64,000 nucleotides of DNA from contig NZ_JAHLPM010000004.1 of the NCBI RefSeq assembly GCF_018917865.1, forward strand, positions 1 through 64,000, read 5' to 3'. The notes below the pieces were generated by a model that did no database searches, was not told the DNA's origin, and saw only the letters and a list, made by a program, of their open reading frames with translations. The DNA is from Tissierella simiarum (lineage in GTDB: Bacteria; Bacillota; Clostridia; Tissierellales; Tissierellaceae). The first letter of the stretch is position 1. Each line of letters begins with the position of its first letter. Below, piece after piece: positions 32,377 to 41,789 of this stretch. The position numbers were made by a program, and so were the translations under genes.

Positions 32377-33198
32377 ATGAAGGATGAATTCATAACTAAA
32401 ATAATGGATGAAGTGATGAGGAAAATGGGAACAGAAGAAAATACTTGTAAAACTATTTCTGTAGAAGATGATAATAAAAAAGTGAACTCATGCAATAAAA
32501 AAGAATGTAAGGTAACAGAATTTGTAGGAACTGCTATAGGAAATACTATTGGTTTGGTAATTGCAAATGTTGACTATCAGTTACATGAATTAATGAAGAT
32601 TGATAAAAAATACAAGTCAATAGGTATAGTTGGCGGTAGAACAGGTGCGGGACCTCATATATTTGCAGCAGATGAGGCTGTAAAGGCTACTAATACTGAA
32701 ATATTATTAATAGAATTACCAAGAGATACTGAAGGTGGAGCAGGTCATGGATCTTTGATAATATTTGGAGCAGAAGATGTTTCAGATGCTAGAAGGGCAG
32801 TTGAGGTAACTTTAAATGAATTAGAAAGAACTTTTGGAGATGTGTACGCAACCTCTGCTGGTCATTTAGAATTCCAATATACAGCTAGAGCTAGTTATGC
32901 ATTAAATAAAGCTTTTGGAGCACCTATTGGAAAATCCTTTGGAATAACAGTTGGAGGACCAGCAGCTATAGGTGTAGTTTTAGCAGATACAGCAGTAAAA
33001 GCAGCTACTGTAGATGTTGTGGGATATGCTACTCCAGGAAATGGAGGAACTAGCTATTCTAATGAGGTAATATGTACTTTCTCAGGAGATTCTGGTGCAG
33101 TAAGACAAGCTATAGTGGCAGCTAGAGATGTTGGGAAACAGTTGCTTGGAACATTGAATGATGAAGAGATAAAATCTTCTACAGTGCCTTATATATAG
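32377..33198 (+). CDS. pduB: Microcompartment shell protein BMC-T (PduB-type)
   Basis: A 273-residue trimeric shell protein with two fused BMC domains (from about residue 45). Typical parts are FVGTAIGNTIGLVIANVD, SIGIVGGRTGAGPHIFAADEAVKAT and the second-domain KSFGITVGGPAAIGVVLADTAVKAA. The N-terminal extension MKDEFITKIMDEVMRKMG is an amphipathic helix like those on the enzymes; in Salmonella the PduB extension binds the enzyme core to the shell. Next to pduA, followed by pduC. Confidence 0.92.
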   Translation: MKDEFITKIMDEVMRKMGTEENTCKTISVEDDNKKVNSCNKKECKVTEFVGTAIGNTIGLVIANVDYQLHELMKIDKKYKSIGIVGGRTGAGPHIFAADEAVKATNTEILLIELPRDTEGGAGHGSLIIFGAEDVSDARRAVEVTLNELERTFGDVYATSAGHLEFQYTARASYALNKAFGAPIGKSFGITVGGPAAIGVVLADTAVKAATVDVVGYATPGNGGTSYSNEVICTFSGDSGAVRQAIVAARDVGKQLLGTLNDEEIKSSTVPYI

Positions 33199-33229
33199 AA
33201 ATGTATAGGGATGAAAGGAGTGTAAAATA

Positions 33230-34891
33230 TTGAAATCTAAGAGGTTTGAAATATTAGCAAAGAGACCCGTAAATCAAGACGGCTATATTAAAGAATGGGC
33301 AGAAGTTGGATTAATAGCTATGGATAGTCCTAATGATCCTAGGCCTAGTATAAAGATAGAAAATGGGAAAATAGTAGAGTTAGATGGTAAGAAGAGAAAA
33401 GACTTTGATATGCTGGATTCTTTTATTGCAGATTATGCGATAAAAATAGATAATGCAGAGAAAGTTATGGCAATGGATTCAGTAGAATTGGCTAAAAAAT
33501 TAGTAGATATAAATGTAAGTAGAAAAGAAATTCTAAACCTAACATTATCTATGACTCCTGCAAAAATAGTGGAAGTAGTTAGTAAAATGAACGTGCTAGA
33601 GATGATGATGGCTGTTACGAAGATGAGAGCTAGAAAGATACCTACTAACCAATGTCATGTTACTAATTTAAGAGACAATCCTATACAAATTGCAGCAGAT
33701 GCAGCGGAAGCAGCTATAAGGGGTTTTGATGAGCAAGAAACAACTGTAGGTATAGTTAGATATGCTCCATTTAATGCTTTAGGAATATTGGTAGGTGCTC
33801 AGGTAGGAAGACCTGGAGTTCTTACTCAATGTGCAGTAGAAGAAGCTACAGAATTAAATTTAGGAATGAGGGGCTTTACTTCATATGCGGAAACTGTTTC
33901 TGTTTATGGAACAGAAGCTGTATTTATGGATGGAGATGATACTCCTTGGTCTAAAGCATTTTTAGCATCTTGTTATGCTTCTAGAGGGTTAAAGATGAGA
34001 TTTACTTCTGGAACAGGTTCAGAAGTTCAAATGGGATACTCAGAAGGAAAATCCATGTTATACCTTGAAGCGAGATGCCTTTATGTAACAAAAGGAGCTG
34101 GAGTTCAGGGAACTCAAAATGGTGCAGTAAGTTGTGTGGGAGTTCCAGCAGGAGTTCCAGGTGGAATAAGAGCTATACTAGCTGAAAATCTAATTGCTAT
34201 GATGTTGGATTTAGAGTGTGCTTCAAGTAATGATCAAACATTTACTCATTCAGATCTAAGAAGAGTAGCTAGAACTTTGATGCAATTAGTACCTGGAACA
34301 GATTTTATATGTTCTGGATATAGTGCTACTCCAAACTATGATAATATGTTTGCTGGCTCTAATTGGGATGCTGAAGACTATGATGATTGGAATATTATAC
34401 AAAGAGATTTAAAGATAGATGGTGGCTTAGTACCAGTTACCGAAGAAGAAGTTGTTAAAGTTAGAAATAAAGCGGCAAAAGTTATTCAAGGATTATTTAG
34501 AGAGTTAGGATTACCAGAAATTACAGATGAAGAAGTTGAAGCTGCTACATATGCTAATGGAAGCAAGGATATGCCAGAGAGAAATGTAGTTGAGGATTTA
34601 AAAGCCGCTCAGGAAATAATGAACAGAGGAGTTACTGGTGTTGATATAGTTAAGGCTCTATATAGCGCTGGATTTGAGGATATTGCAGAAAGTGTACTGA
34701 ACATGCTTAAAGAAAGAGTAGCTGGTGATTATCTTCATACATCTGCTATTGTAAATAAGGATTTCAGAGTTATTAGTGCTGTTAACTATCCTAATGACTA
34801 TGCAGGACCTCAAACAGGATATCAAATAAGTGATGAAAAATGGGCTGAAATAAGTAACATACGCAATGCAGTAAGCCCAGAAGATTTTTAG
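33230..34891 (+). CDS. pduC: B12-dependent diol/glycerol dehydratase, large subunit
   Basis: A 553-residue catalytic alpha subunit that, with adenosylcobalamin, converts 1,2-propanediol to propionaldehyde (or glycerol to 3-hydroxypropionaldehyde) by radical chemistry. TTG start behind AAGGAG. It starts [20 protein letters not shown] and has core stretches [35 protein letters not shown] and the late [19 protein letters not shown]. Length is normal. The substrate choice cannot be settled from sequence; the Pdu shell context favours propanediol. Confidence 0.95.
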   Translation: MKSKRFEILAKRPVNQDGYIKEWAEVGLIAMDSPNDPRPSIKIENGKIVELDGKKRKDFDMLDSFIADYAIKIDNAEKVMAMDSVELAKKLVDINVSRKEILNLTLSMTPAKIVEVVSKMNVLEMMMAVTKMRARKIPTNQCHVTNLRDNPIQIAADAAEAAIRGFDEQETTVGIVRYAPFNALGILVGAQVGRPGVLTQCAVEEATELNLGMRGFTSYAETVSVYGTEAVFMDGDDTPWSKAFLASCYASRGLKMRFTSGTGSEVQMGYSEGKSMLYLEARCLYVTKGAGVQGTQNGAVSCVGVPAGVPGGIRAILAENLIAMMLDLECASSNDQTFTHSDLRRVARTLMQLVPGTDFICSGYSATPNYDNMFAGSNWDAEDYDDWNIIQRDLKIDGGLVPVTEEEVVKVRNKAAKVIQGLFRELGLPEITDEEVEAATYANGSKDMPERNVVEDLKAAQEIMNRGVTGVDIVKALYSAGFEDIAESVLNMLKERVAGDYLHTSAIVNKDFRVISAVNYPNDYAGPQTGYQISDEKWAEISNIRNAVSPEDF

Positions 34892-34907
34892 TGGGGGTGA
34901 TGAGAGT

Positions 34908-35567
34908 ATGGCTATTGATGAAAAATTATTGAGAAATATTGTAGAAGAAGTATTGAAGGAAATGAACTTAGATAATACGATTGATTCCAATAAAAAGGAA
35001 TTTATTCCAGAAGAAATATCAAATATGGAAATTAAGGAAATTGGAGATGTTAAGAAAGGGACACTTCCTAATGAAGTTGTTATAGGAGTGGCGCCAGCTT
35101 TTGGAGTACATCAGACTAAGACAATTACTGGAATTCCTCACTATAAAGTTCTAAGAGAAATTATAGCAGGTATAGAAGAAGAAGGTTTAAACTATAGGAT
35201 TATAAGAGTGTATAGATCATCAGATGTTGCATTTGTTGCCCATGATTCAGCTAAATTAAGTGGTTCTGGAATTGGAATTGGAATACAATCTAAAGGTACA
35301 ACAGTAATACATCAGAAAGATTTATTTCCACTTAGTAATTTAGAGTTATTTCCTCAAGCACCATTGTTAGACTTAGAGACATTTAGAGAGATAGGTAGAA
35401 ATGCTGCAAAGTACGCTAAAGGAGAATCACCGAACCCTGTTCCAGTTAGAAATGATCAAATGGCTAGGCCAAAATATCAAGCAATAGCAGCTTTATTGCA
35501 TATTAAAGAGACTCAATATGTAGATGGAAATAAAAAACCTCAGGAACTTAATGTAGAGTTTAAATAA
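34908..35567 (+). CDS. pduD: Diol dehydratase, medium subunit
   Basis: A 219-residue beta subunit that helps bind adenosylcobalamin together with the large subunit. It has a PduD-type N-terminal helix [19 protein letters not shown], the packaging-signal type, then a linker and the core ([61 protein letters not shown] region). 16 bases after pduC. The N-terminal helix should direct the whole dehydratase into the shell. Confidence 0.95.
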   Translation: MAIDEKLLRNIVEEVLKEMNLDNTIDSNKKEFIPEEISNMEIKEIGDVKKGTLPNEVVIGVAPAFGVHQTKTITGIPHYKVLREIIAGIEEEGLNYRIIRVYRSSDVAFVAHDSAKLSGSGIGIGIQSKGTTVIHQKDLFPLSNLELFPQAPLLDLETFREIGRNAAKYAKGESPNPVPVRNDQMARPKYQAIAALLHIKETQYVDGNKKPQELNVEFK

Positions 35568-35583
35568 TATGGGAGGTGAAAAG

Positions 35584-36114
35584 ATGGATCAAGAAAGATT
35601 ATTAAAACAAATTATTGAAGAAGTTATGAAGAATATTAACAATGGAGATGATACAGCTAAAATTTCCAATGATATAAAAACTCTAGCTAACAATTCAAGT
35701 GAGATTGATGCTTCCAGCTATCCTTTAGGGGAAAAGATACCAGAAAAAATAAAAACTCCTACAGGAAAGTTACTTACGGAAATTACATTGGATAAAGTAA
35801 TAAACGAAGAAATTAATTCTTCTGATATTAGAATAGCTTCAGAAACCTTAGAGATGCAGGCACAAGTAGCTGAATCTGTAAATAGGCATGCTTTTGCTAA
35901 CAATTTAAGAAGAGCATCAGAGTTAATATCAGTACCTGACGATAGATTACTTGAGATATATAATGCATTGAGACCATATAGATCTTCAAAAGATGAATTA
36001 TATGATATAGCAAAAGAATTAGAAGAAAAATATAATTGCAGAATTAATGCAAATTTCATAAGAGAAGCAGCAGATGTATATGAGGTGAGAGGAAGACTTA
36101 GGAAAGATTTATAA
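35584..36114 (+). CDS. pduE: Diol dehydratase, small subunit
   Basis: A 176-residue gamma subunit. ATG 35584 is chosen because GGGAGGTG, which would be inside a longer form from 35569, is its ribosome site. The N-terminal helix MDQERLLKQIIEEVMKNIN is again signal-like. The core matches PduE: YPLGEKIPEKIKTPTGK, FANNLRRASELISVPDDRLLEIYNALRPYRS, INANFIREAADVYE. 16 bases after pduD. Confidence 0.94.
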   Translation: MDQERLLKQIIEEVMKNINNGDDTAKISNDIKTLANNSSEIDASSYPLGEKIPEKIKTPTGKLLTEITLDKVINEEINSSDIRIASETLEMQAQVAESVNRHAFANNLRRASELISVPDDRLLEIYNALRPYRSSKDELYDIAKELEEKYNCRINANFIREAADVYEVRGRLRKDL

Positions 36115-36136
36115 AATCCTAAGGTGGAGGTGTGTT

Positions 36137-37954
36137 ATGGAAATAATTGCTGGTGTAGATATCGGAAATGCAAGTACGGAAGTGGCTTTAGCTAGAGCTT
36201 ATGATGGTAAAGTTGAATTTTTATCTAGCAATATAGTTTCTACAACAGGGATTAAAGGCACAAAACAAAATATAAACGGATTGTTTAAGTCTATAACGGA
36301 GGCTCTAAAAAAAGCAGGGTTGACAGTGGAGGATTTAAACAAAATCGGAATAAATGAAGCAGCTCCTGTCATAGGTGATGTAGCTATGGAAACTATAACG
36401 GAAACTATAATAACAGAATCTACTATGATAGGGCACAACCCTTCTACTCCTGGAGGAGTGGGAATAGGAGTTGGAGAAACTATCAGAATTGAGAAATTAA
36501 GTGAAATTAAGGATAATAAAGATTATATAGTCGTTATTCCTCCAGAAGTGAGCTTTAATTTGGCCGCTAAGATTATAAATTTTTATCAGTCTAAAGTTAA
36601 TATAAGAGGTGCCATAGTTAAAAATGATGATGGAGTTCTTATAAATAATAGATTGGATAAAAAGATTCCAATAGTAGATGAAGTTGAATTAATAGATAAA
36701 GTACCTATCGGAATGTTGTCTGCAGTAGAAGTAGCAGAAGTAGGTGGAACTGTAGAAGTTTTATCAAATCCTTATGGTATAGCTACTGTATTTAATCTTA
36801 ATTCTGACGAGGCAAAACAGGTAGTTCCTATTGCTAGAGCCTTGATAGGAAATAGGTCAGCTGTTGTAATAAAAACTCCTAAAGGTGATGTGAAGGAAAG
36901 AAGAATACCAGCAGGCTGTATAGAGGTTATAAGTTTTAAAAAGAAAGCAAAGATAAATGTAGATGAAGGTGCCGAAATGATAATGTCGGCAATAAATTCT
37001 ATAGATAGTATTGAAGATATCAAGGGAGAACCAGGAACTAATGCTGGAGGTATGTTAGAAAAAGTTAGACAAGTCATGTCTAATTTAACAGAACAGCATC
37101 CCAAGGCTATAAAAATTCAGGATTTACTTGCGGTAGATACTTTTATACCTCAGAAGGTAAAAGGCGGACTTGCCAATGAATTTTTCTTGGAGAATGCCGT
37201 GGGAGTTGCTGCGATGGTAAAATCTGACAAGTTGCAGATGGAAATGATAGCAAAAGAACTATCAACGAAAATAGGAGTAGAAGTAAAAGTTGGAGGAGTA
37301 GAGGCTGATATGGCTATTAAGGGGGCTCTTACAACTCCAGGAACTAATAAACCTTTAGCAATTTTAGATATGGGAGCAGGGTCTACAGATGCATCTGTAA
37401 TAGATAAAAATGGAGAAATAAAATCCATTCATTTAGCAGGAGCTGGTGATATGGTAACATTGCTTATAAAAACAGAATTAGGACTTGAAGATTTAGAGTT
37501 AGCGGAAGATATAAAAAGACATCCTTTAGCAAAAGTAGAAAGCCTTTTTCACATAAGACATGAAGATGGCTCTGTAGAATTTTTTGAAAAACCATTAAAG
37601 CCAGAAATTTTTTCTAAGGTAGTTTTATTAAAAAAAGGTGGAATGATTCCCATAGAAGAAAATCTTTCTTTAGAAAAGATTATAAGTGTGAGAAGGACTT
37701 CTAAAGAGAAAGTATTTGTTACTAATGCTATAAGGGCTTTAAGGAAAGTAAGCCCTACAAACAATTTAAGAGATATAGAATTTGTAGTTATGGTGGGAGG
37801 CTCTGCTTTGGATTTTGAGATACCTCAACTAATTACAGATGCATTATCCCATTATAATGTAGTAGCAGGAAGAGCTAATATACGGGGGATAGAGGGACCT
37901 CGAAATGCAGTGGCCACAGGACTTGTATTGTCTATGGTTGAAAAGGATGAATAA
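36137..37954 (+). CDS. pduG: Diol dehydratase reactivase, large subunit
   Basis: A 605-residue ATPase of the DdrA/PduG type that exchanges damaged cobalamin for fresh adenosylcobalamin in the dehydratase. It has an actin/Hsp70-like fold with IAGVDIGNASTEVALAR at the N-terminus and LAILDMGAGSTDASVI near residue 415, plus IEFVVMVGGSALDFEIP near the end. Ribosome site GGTGGAGG. pduH begins directly after. Without it suicide-inactivated enzyme would accumulate, so its presence supports a working system. Confidence 0.94.
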   Translation: MEIIAGVDIGNASTEVALARAYDGKVEFLSSNIVSTTGIKGTKQNINGLFKSITEALKKAGLTVEDLNKIGINEAAPVIGDVAMETITETIITESTMIGHNPSTPGGVGIGVGETIRIEKLSEIKDNKDYIVVIPPEVSFNLAAKIINFYQSKVNIRGAIVKNDDGVLINNRLDKKIPIVDEVELIDKVPIGMLSAVEVAEVGGTVEVLSNPYGIATVFNLNSDEAKQVVPIARALIGNRSAVVIKTPKGDVKERRIPAGCIEVISFKKKAKINVDEGAEMIMSAINSIDSIEDIKGEPGTNAGGMLEKVRQVMSNLTEQHPKAIKIQDLLAVDTFIPQKVKGGLANEFFLENAVGVAAMVKSDKLQMEMIAKELSTKIGVEVKVGGVEADMAIKGALTTPGTNKPLAILDMGAGSTDASVIDKNGEIKSIHLAGAGDMVTLLIKTELGLEDLELAEDIKRHPLAKVESLFHIRHEDGSVEFFEKPLKPEIFSKVVLLKKGGMIPIEENLSLEKIISVRRTSKEKVFVTNAIRALRKVSPTNNLRDIEFVVMVGGSALDFEIPQLITDALSHYNVVAGRANIRGIEGPRNAVATGLVLSMVEKDE

Positions 37955-37955
37955 T

Positions 37956-38315
37956 ATGGGTGTCCAAGTGAACTTAGAGATTAAACCAACAATAAAGGTT
38001 TATTATGAAAAAGATAGTATTAATAAAGATGAATTTAAATTTTTATTATATGGAATAGAAGAAGAAGGTATACCATATGAAGTACATTCTATGAATATAG
38101 ATGATGTAACAACTTTAAGTTACAATGCTTCTAAAGATTCTAGGTTAGGAGTTGGTTTAGGGATAAATAAAGAAGAAATAGCACTTCATTATGAAAGGTT
38201 AGATAAATTATCTCCTCTATTTAGAATCAAATTACAAAGTGATAGTCATCTGCTTAGATCACTGGGAGCTAATGCTGCAAGACTTGTAAAGAGGATGTCT
38301 TTTAAGAAAATATAA
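37956..38315 (+). CDS. pduH: Diol dehydratase reactivase, small subunit
   Basis: A 119-residue DdrB/PduH protein from ATG 37956; AAAAGGA lies eight bases upstream, and a longer frame from 37905 would overlap pduG. It has FLLYGIEEEGIPYEV near the N-terminus, LGVGLGINKEEIALHY and RSLGANAARLVKRM at the end. It swaps with the dehydratase small part during reactivation. Starts one base after pduG stops. Confidence 0.9.
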   Translation: MGVQVNLEIKPTIKVYYEKDSINKDEFKFLLYGIEEEGIPYEVHSMNIDDVTTLSYNASKDSRLGVGLGINKEEIALHYERLDKLSPLFRIKLQSDSHLLRSLGANAARLVKRMSFKKI

Positions 38316-38342
38316 ATGATTTCCTGAAAAGGAGGTGCTTAT

Positions 38343-38894
38343 ATGTCCCGATTTAGCCTTGGAATAATTGAAACTTTAGGACTTGCAACTGCTATAGAAG
38401 TAGCGGATGTATGTGTTAAATCTGCAAATGTAGAGTTAATAGGATATGAATTTACAAAAGGTTCTGGTATGACTGTAGTTAAAATAGAAGGGGATGTGGG
38501 AGCTGTTAAAGCAGCAGTAGATGCAGCGACTTCTATAGATAAAGTTCTTTTTAGTAAGGTTATAGCAAGACCCAACAGAGAAATAGAAATGTTAGTTAGA
38601 AATAAAGAAACTATAGGGCTTAAATCTGTAGAAGATCGAATGGAAGATAAATCTGAAGAGGAAGATATAGTTAAAGATTTAAAAGAAATAGAAACCATAA
38701 AGGAAACTGAAGAAGAAATGGAATTAATAAAGGATAATGTAAAAAAAACATTTAAAAACTCTGATGACCAATTAGCTATAAACCAAAAAAAATATAGTTG
38801 TAATATTTGTAAGGATTCAAAGTGTACAAGGAAAAAAGGAGAACTAGTAAGTACTTGTATACATTATAAAAAGAATAAAATAAAGGAGGACTAA
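38343..38894 (+). CDS. pduK: BMC-H shell protein with Cys-rich C-terminal tail (PduK-type)
   Basis: 183 residues: a BMC domain ([19 protein letters not shown]...[21 protein letters not shown]) to about residue 90, then an acidic linker of Glu/Lys (about 95-150), then a C-terminal four-Cys motif [15 protein letters not shown]...STC. This combination is PduK. The Cys set in PduK is thought to hold an iron-sulfur cluster. Ribosome site AAGGAGG. Four bases before the next shell gene. Confidence 0.9.
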   Translation: MSRFSLGIIETLGLATAIEVADVCVKSANVELIGYEFTKGSGMTVVKIEGDVGAVKAAVDAATSIDKVLFSKVIARPNREIEMLVRNKETIGLKSVEDRMEDKSEEEDIVKDLKEIETIKETEEEMELIKDNVKKTFKNSDDQLAINQKKYSCNICKDSKCTRKKGELVSTCIHYKKNKIKED

Positions 38895-38898
38895 AGAA

Positions 38899-39183
38899 AT
38901 GGGAGAAGCTTTAGGATTAATTGAAACAAAAGGATTAGTTGGAGCCATAGAAGCTGCTGATGCAATGACTAAATCGGCAAATGTAAACTTAATAGGGTAT
39001 GAAAAAATCGGTTCAGGATTAGTGACTGTAATGGTAAGAGGAGATGTTGGTGCAGTAAAAGCTTCAGTTGATGCAGGAGCAGCAGCAGCAGAAAAAGTTG
39101 GTGAACTTATATCTAAACATATAATTCCAAGACCTCATGTTGATGTTGAGAAGATATTGCCAAAGGTAGGAAAAGCAGAATAA
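38899..39183 (+). CDS. pduJ: Microcompartment shell protein BMC-H (PduJ-type)
   Basis: A 94-residue hexameric shell protein very like that at 32074 ([42 protein letters not shown]), with a slightly longer C-terminus (KVGKAE). In Salmonella PduA and PduJ are near-identical major shell proteins, one early and one mid-operon, as here. Ribosome site AAGGAGG. Confidence 0.93.
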   Translation: MGEALGLIETKGLVGAIEAADAMTKSANVNLIGYEKIGSGLVTVMVRGDVGAVKASVDAGAAAAEKVGELISKHIIPRPHVDVEKILPKVGKAE

Positions 39184-39203
39184 TATTAAGGTGAGGAGAA
39201 AAC

Positions 39204-39842
39204 ATGAATACGTCTAATGAAGAATTAATATCTTTAATAACTAAATTAGTTATAGAAGAAATGAATAAAAAGGAAGAAATTCTAATTCCAATAGGTGTTT
39301 CTAATAGACATGCCCATTTAAGTAGGGAAGATTTAGATATTCTTTTTGGCACTGGATATCAATTAAATAAAGTAAAAGATTTAAAGCAACCAGGTCAATA
39401 TGCAACTGATGAATTTGTAACTATTAAAGGTCCGAAAGGAGAAATAAAGAATATTCGAATCCTTGGTCCCTTAAGGAATAAAACTCAAATAGAAGTTTCT
39501 ATAACGGATGGATTTCAATTAGGTATAAAACCTCCTATTAGAGAATCGGGTAATTTAGACGATTCATGTCCAATTGAGATTATAGGACCAAAGGGAAGCA
39601 TTAGAAAGTCTAATGGTGTTATTGCCGCATTAAGACATATTCATATGTCACCGGGAATAGCTGAAAAATTAAACCTTAAAGATAAAGATATAGTAGATGT
39701 AGAAGTACCCGGAATAAGGAGAGGGATTTTAGGCAATGTATTGATTAGAGTATCTGATAAATATGAATTAGAAATGCATATAGATACTGACGAATCAAAT
39801 GCCTATAATTTAAGAAATAATGACAAAGTAAAAATAGTTTAA
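39204..39842 (+). CDS. pduL: Phosphate propanoyltransferase PduL
   Basis: A 212-residue phosphotransacylase making propionyl-phosphate from propionyl-CoA and recycling CoA inside the shell. The N-terminal helix NEELISLITKLVIEEMNK is a packaging signal. Two PTAC beta-barrels follow with zinc-binding histidines in SNRHAHLS and ALRHIHMS. Also typical are GQYATDEFVTIKGPKG and GPLRNKTQIEVSITDGF. No acetate or propionate kinase gene is in the operon, so ATP would come from a kinase elsewhere. Confidence 0.94.
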   Translation: MNTSNEELISLITKLVIEEMNKKEEILIPIGVSNRHAHLSREDLDILFGTGYQLNKVKDLKQPGQYATDEFVTIKGPKGEIKNIRILGPLRNKTQIEVSITDGFQLGIKPPIRESGNLDDSCPIEIIGPKGSIRKSNGVIAALRHIHMSPGIAEKLNLKDKDIVDVEVPGIRRGILGNVLIRVSDKYELEMHIDTDESNAYNLRNNDKVKIV

Positions 39843-39853
39843 ATGGTGATATT

Positions 39854-40681
39854 TTGGATTTAAATAATTGTAACAAAATCATAAAAGAGTTTTCTCAACT
39901 AATTGAAGAAAAAAGATATAACCCTTTTGAAGGAGAACTAAAAGTGGGGGTAGACTTGGGCACCGCTAATATAGTTTTAGCTATTGTTGATTCTAACAAT
40001 AGACCAATAGCCGGAGAATTATATCCATCTTCAGTGGTTAGAGATGGTATAGTAGTAGATTATATAGGAGCTACAACAATAGTAAGAGAATTGAAATTGA
40101 GATTAGAGGAGCGTTTATCTACTGAATTTAGATATGCAGCAACGGCAATACCTCCAGGAATAATAGAAGGGAATGCTAAAATAATGACCAATGTAGTAGA
40201 ATCTGCAGATATGGAAGTTATAAATGTAGTAGATGAACCTACAGCAGCATCTAGCATATTAAATATAACCGATGGAGCCATAGTAGATATAGGTGGGGGA
40301 ACCACAGGGATAAGTATAATAAAGAATAGTAAAGTTGTATTTACAGGAGACGAGCCTACTGGAGGAAACCATATGACTTTAGTTTTAGCTGGTTCTAACA
40401 AAATATCTGTAGAAGAAGCAGAGATATATAAAAAGGACAAAGCTAGAGAACAAGAGGTTTTTTCTATTATTAGACCTGTTGTAGAAAAAATGGCTTCTAT
40501 AGTAAAAGAGCATCTTAGGAACTATGATATAAATGAGGTATATTTAGTAGGCGGAAGTACTTCCTTTACTGATTTCGAAAAGGTGTTTGAAAAAGAGTTG
40601 GATGTCAAAGTTGTTAAGCCGTGCAAGCCTTTACTAGTGACACCCTTAGGGGTAGCTATGAAATGCGTTTTTAATAGGTGA
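39854..40681 (+). CDS. eutJ: EutJ-like actin-fold chaperone
   Basis: 275 residues, TTG start after GGTGAT. An Hsp70/actin-like ATPase fold: KVGVDLGTANIVLAIVD, DEPTAASSILNITDGAIVDIGGGTTG, EVYLVGGSTSFTDFEKVF. It matches EutJ/PduM-neighbour proteins of microcompartment operons, thought to act as chaperones or assembly factors. 11 bases after pduL, four before the next gene. Confidence 0.85.
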   Translation: MDLNNCNKIIKEFSQLIEEKRYNPFEGELKVGVDLGTANIVLAIVDSNNRPIAGELYPSSVVRDGIVVDYIGATTIVRELKLRLEERLSTEFRYAATAIPPGIIEGNAKIMTNVVESADMEVINVVDEPTAASSILNITDGAIVDIGGGTTGISIIKNSKVVFTGDEPTGGNHMTLVLAGSNKISVEEAEIYKKDKAREQEVFSIIRPVVEKMASIVKEHLRNYDINEVYLVGGSTSFTDFEKVFEKELDVKVVKPCKPLLVTPLGVAMKCVFNR

Positions 40682-40685
40682 TAAT

Positions 40686-41495
40686 ATGAATAAACTTGAT
40701 ATAAAGAAAATAGTGGAAGAAGTTCTAGTAGAATATATAGCTGAAAAAGTAATAGAAAAACTGATTGAGAGAAAGAAAAGAGCCATAGTAATATTTACTG
40801 GAGCTTCCATAGGCTTTAATCAATCAATAAAATCTTTACAATCTTTAAAAAGAGATGGATGGGACTTTGAGATAGTAATGTCAAAAGGTGCAGAACGAGC
40901 TCTTACAGTAAATTTGATAAAAGAATTGTTATCAGTAGATAATGTTATAACAGAGGACTTTAGTTTTAATATGGAAAAGCTCTTAGAGGAAAATAATTTT
41001 ATAATAGTTCCTACCTTGACTGTTAAAACAACATCTAAGATTGCGAATTGTATAATAGATAATCCGACTACAAGCATAATATCTAGATTTATAATGAACG
41101 GAAGACCCGTTATAGCATCAATTAATGGATGCTGTCCAGATAATGAAGAAAGAAATAAATTTGGATTTTCACCTACAGAAAGTTACAAGATAAAGTTGAG
41201 AGAAAACATAGAGGCAATAAAAAGCTATGGAGTTAGCCTTACTATATCAGAAAACCTAGATAAGAAAACCAACGAAATGTTTTTTAGGACTTATGGAATT
41301 CCTCAATTAGGGGAGTCGAAAAAGTTGTCTATTAAGGATAACAAGGTTATAAACATAGAATCTAAGGTAATAACTAGAAGTACTATTCTAGATAATTCAA
41401 TATATAATGTAATAAATTTAAGGAAAGATGTAATAATAACTGATTTAGCTAAGGAAGAAGCTGAAAAACGAAATATTAGGTTAATTAAAATGTAA
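40686..41495 (+). CDS. Flavoprotein-like microcompartment protein
   Basis: 269 residues. The N-terminus MNKLDIKKIVEEVLVEYI looks like a packaging signal. The body has a flavoprotein-type Rossmann start (RAIVIFTGASIGFNQSIKSLQSLKRDGWD), IVMSKGAERALT, IIVPTLTVKTTSKIANCI and FIMNGRPVIASINGCCPDNEERN. It resembles the small flavoprotein or PduM-like proteins found in this position in Gram-positive pdu operons. The adjacent Cys pair (GCCP) is notable. A role in redox or cofactor handling within the shell is only inferred. Confidence 0.6.
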   Translation: MNKLDIKKIVEEVLVEYIAEKVIEKLIERKKRAIVIFTGASIGFNQSIKSLQSLKRDGWDFEIVMSKGAERALTVNLIKELLSVDNVITEDFSFNMEKLLEENNFIIVPTLTVKTTSKIANCIIDNPTTSIISRFIMNGRPVIASINGCCPDNEERNKFGFSPTESYKIKLRENIEAIKSYGVSLTISENLDKKTNEMFFRTYGIPQLGESKKLSIKDNKVINIESKVITRSTILDNSIYNVINLRKDVIITDLAKEEAEKRNIRLIKM

Positions 41496-41508
41496 GTAGG
41501 TGGTAAAT

Positions 41509-41778
41509 TTGTATTTGGCAAAGGTAATAGGAAGTGTTGTATCTACTAGTAAGGATTCAAGGTTAGTAAGTACAAAACTCTTAATAGTTCAACGAATTAC
41601 AGAAAAGTTAATACCTCAAGGAGATGTAGAAATAGCTGTAGACTCTGTGGGAGCCGGAGCTGGAGAGATAGTTATAGTTTCAAAAGGTAGTTCAGCTAGA
41701 AACATATTAGATAAACATGATGCTCCTATAGATGCTGCAATAGTAGGAATAGTAGATACTGTAGAAGTGAATATTTAG
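41509..41778 (+). CDS. pduN: Microcompartment vertex protein BMC-P (PduN/EutN-type)
   Basis: An 89-residue pentameric protein that caps shell vertices. TTG 41509 gives MYLAKVIGSVVSTSKD, the standard family start; the GTG at 41500 overlaps the ribosome site TAGGTGG. Other marks are LLIVQRI, AVDSVGAGAGEIVIVSKGSSAR and IDAAIVGIVD. Only one BMC-P gene is seen in the window. Confidence 0.92.
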   Translation: MYLAKVIGSVVSTSKDSRLVSTKLLIVQRITEKLIPQGDVEIAVDSVGAGAGEIVIVSKGSSARNILDKHDAPIDAAIVGIVDTVEVNI

Positions 41779-41789
41779 GATGTGGTTTA

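Noticed and set aside
36199-37764. Several minus-strand frames within pduG, and similar ones in pduP, eutJ and spoIIIAE
   Set aside because: They mirror strongly coding plus-strand genes, lack ribosome sites and have no family features.
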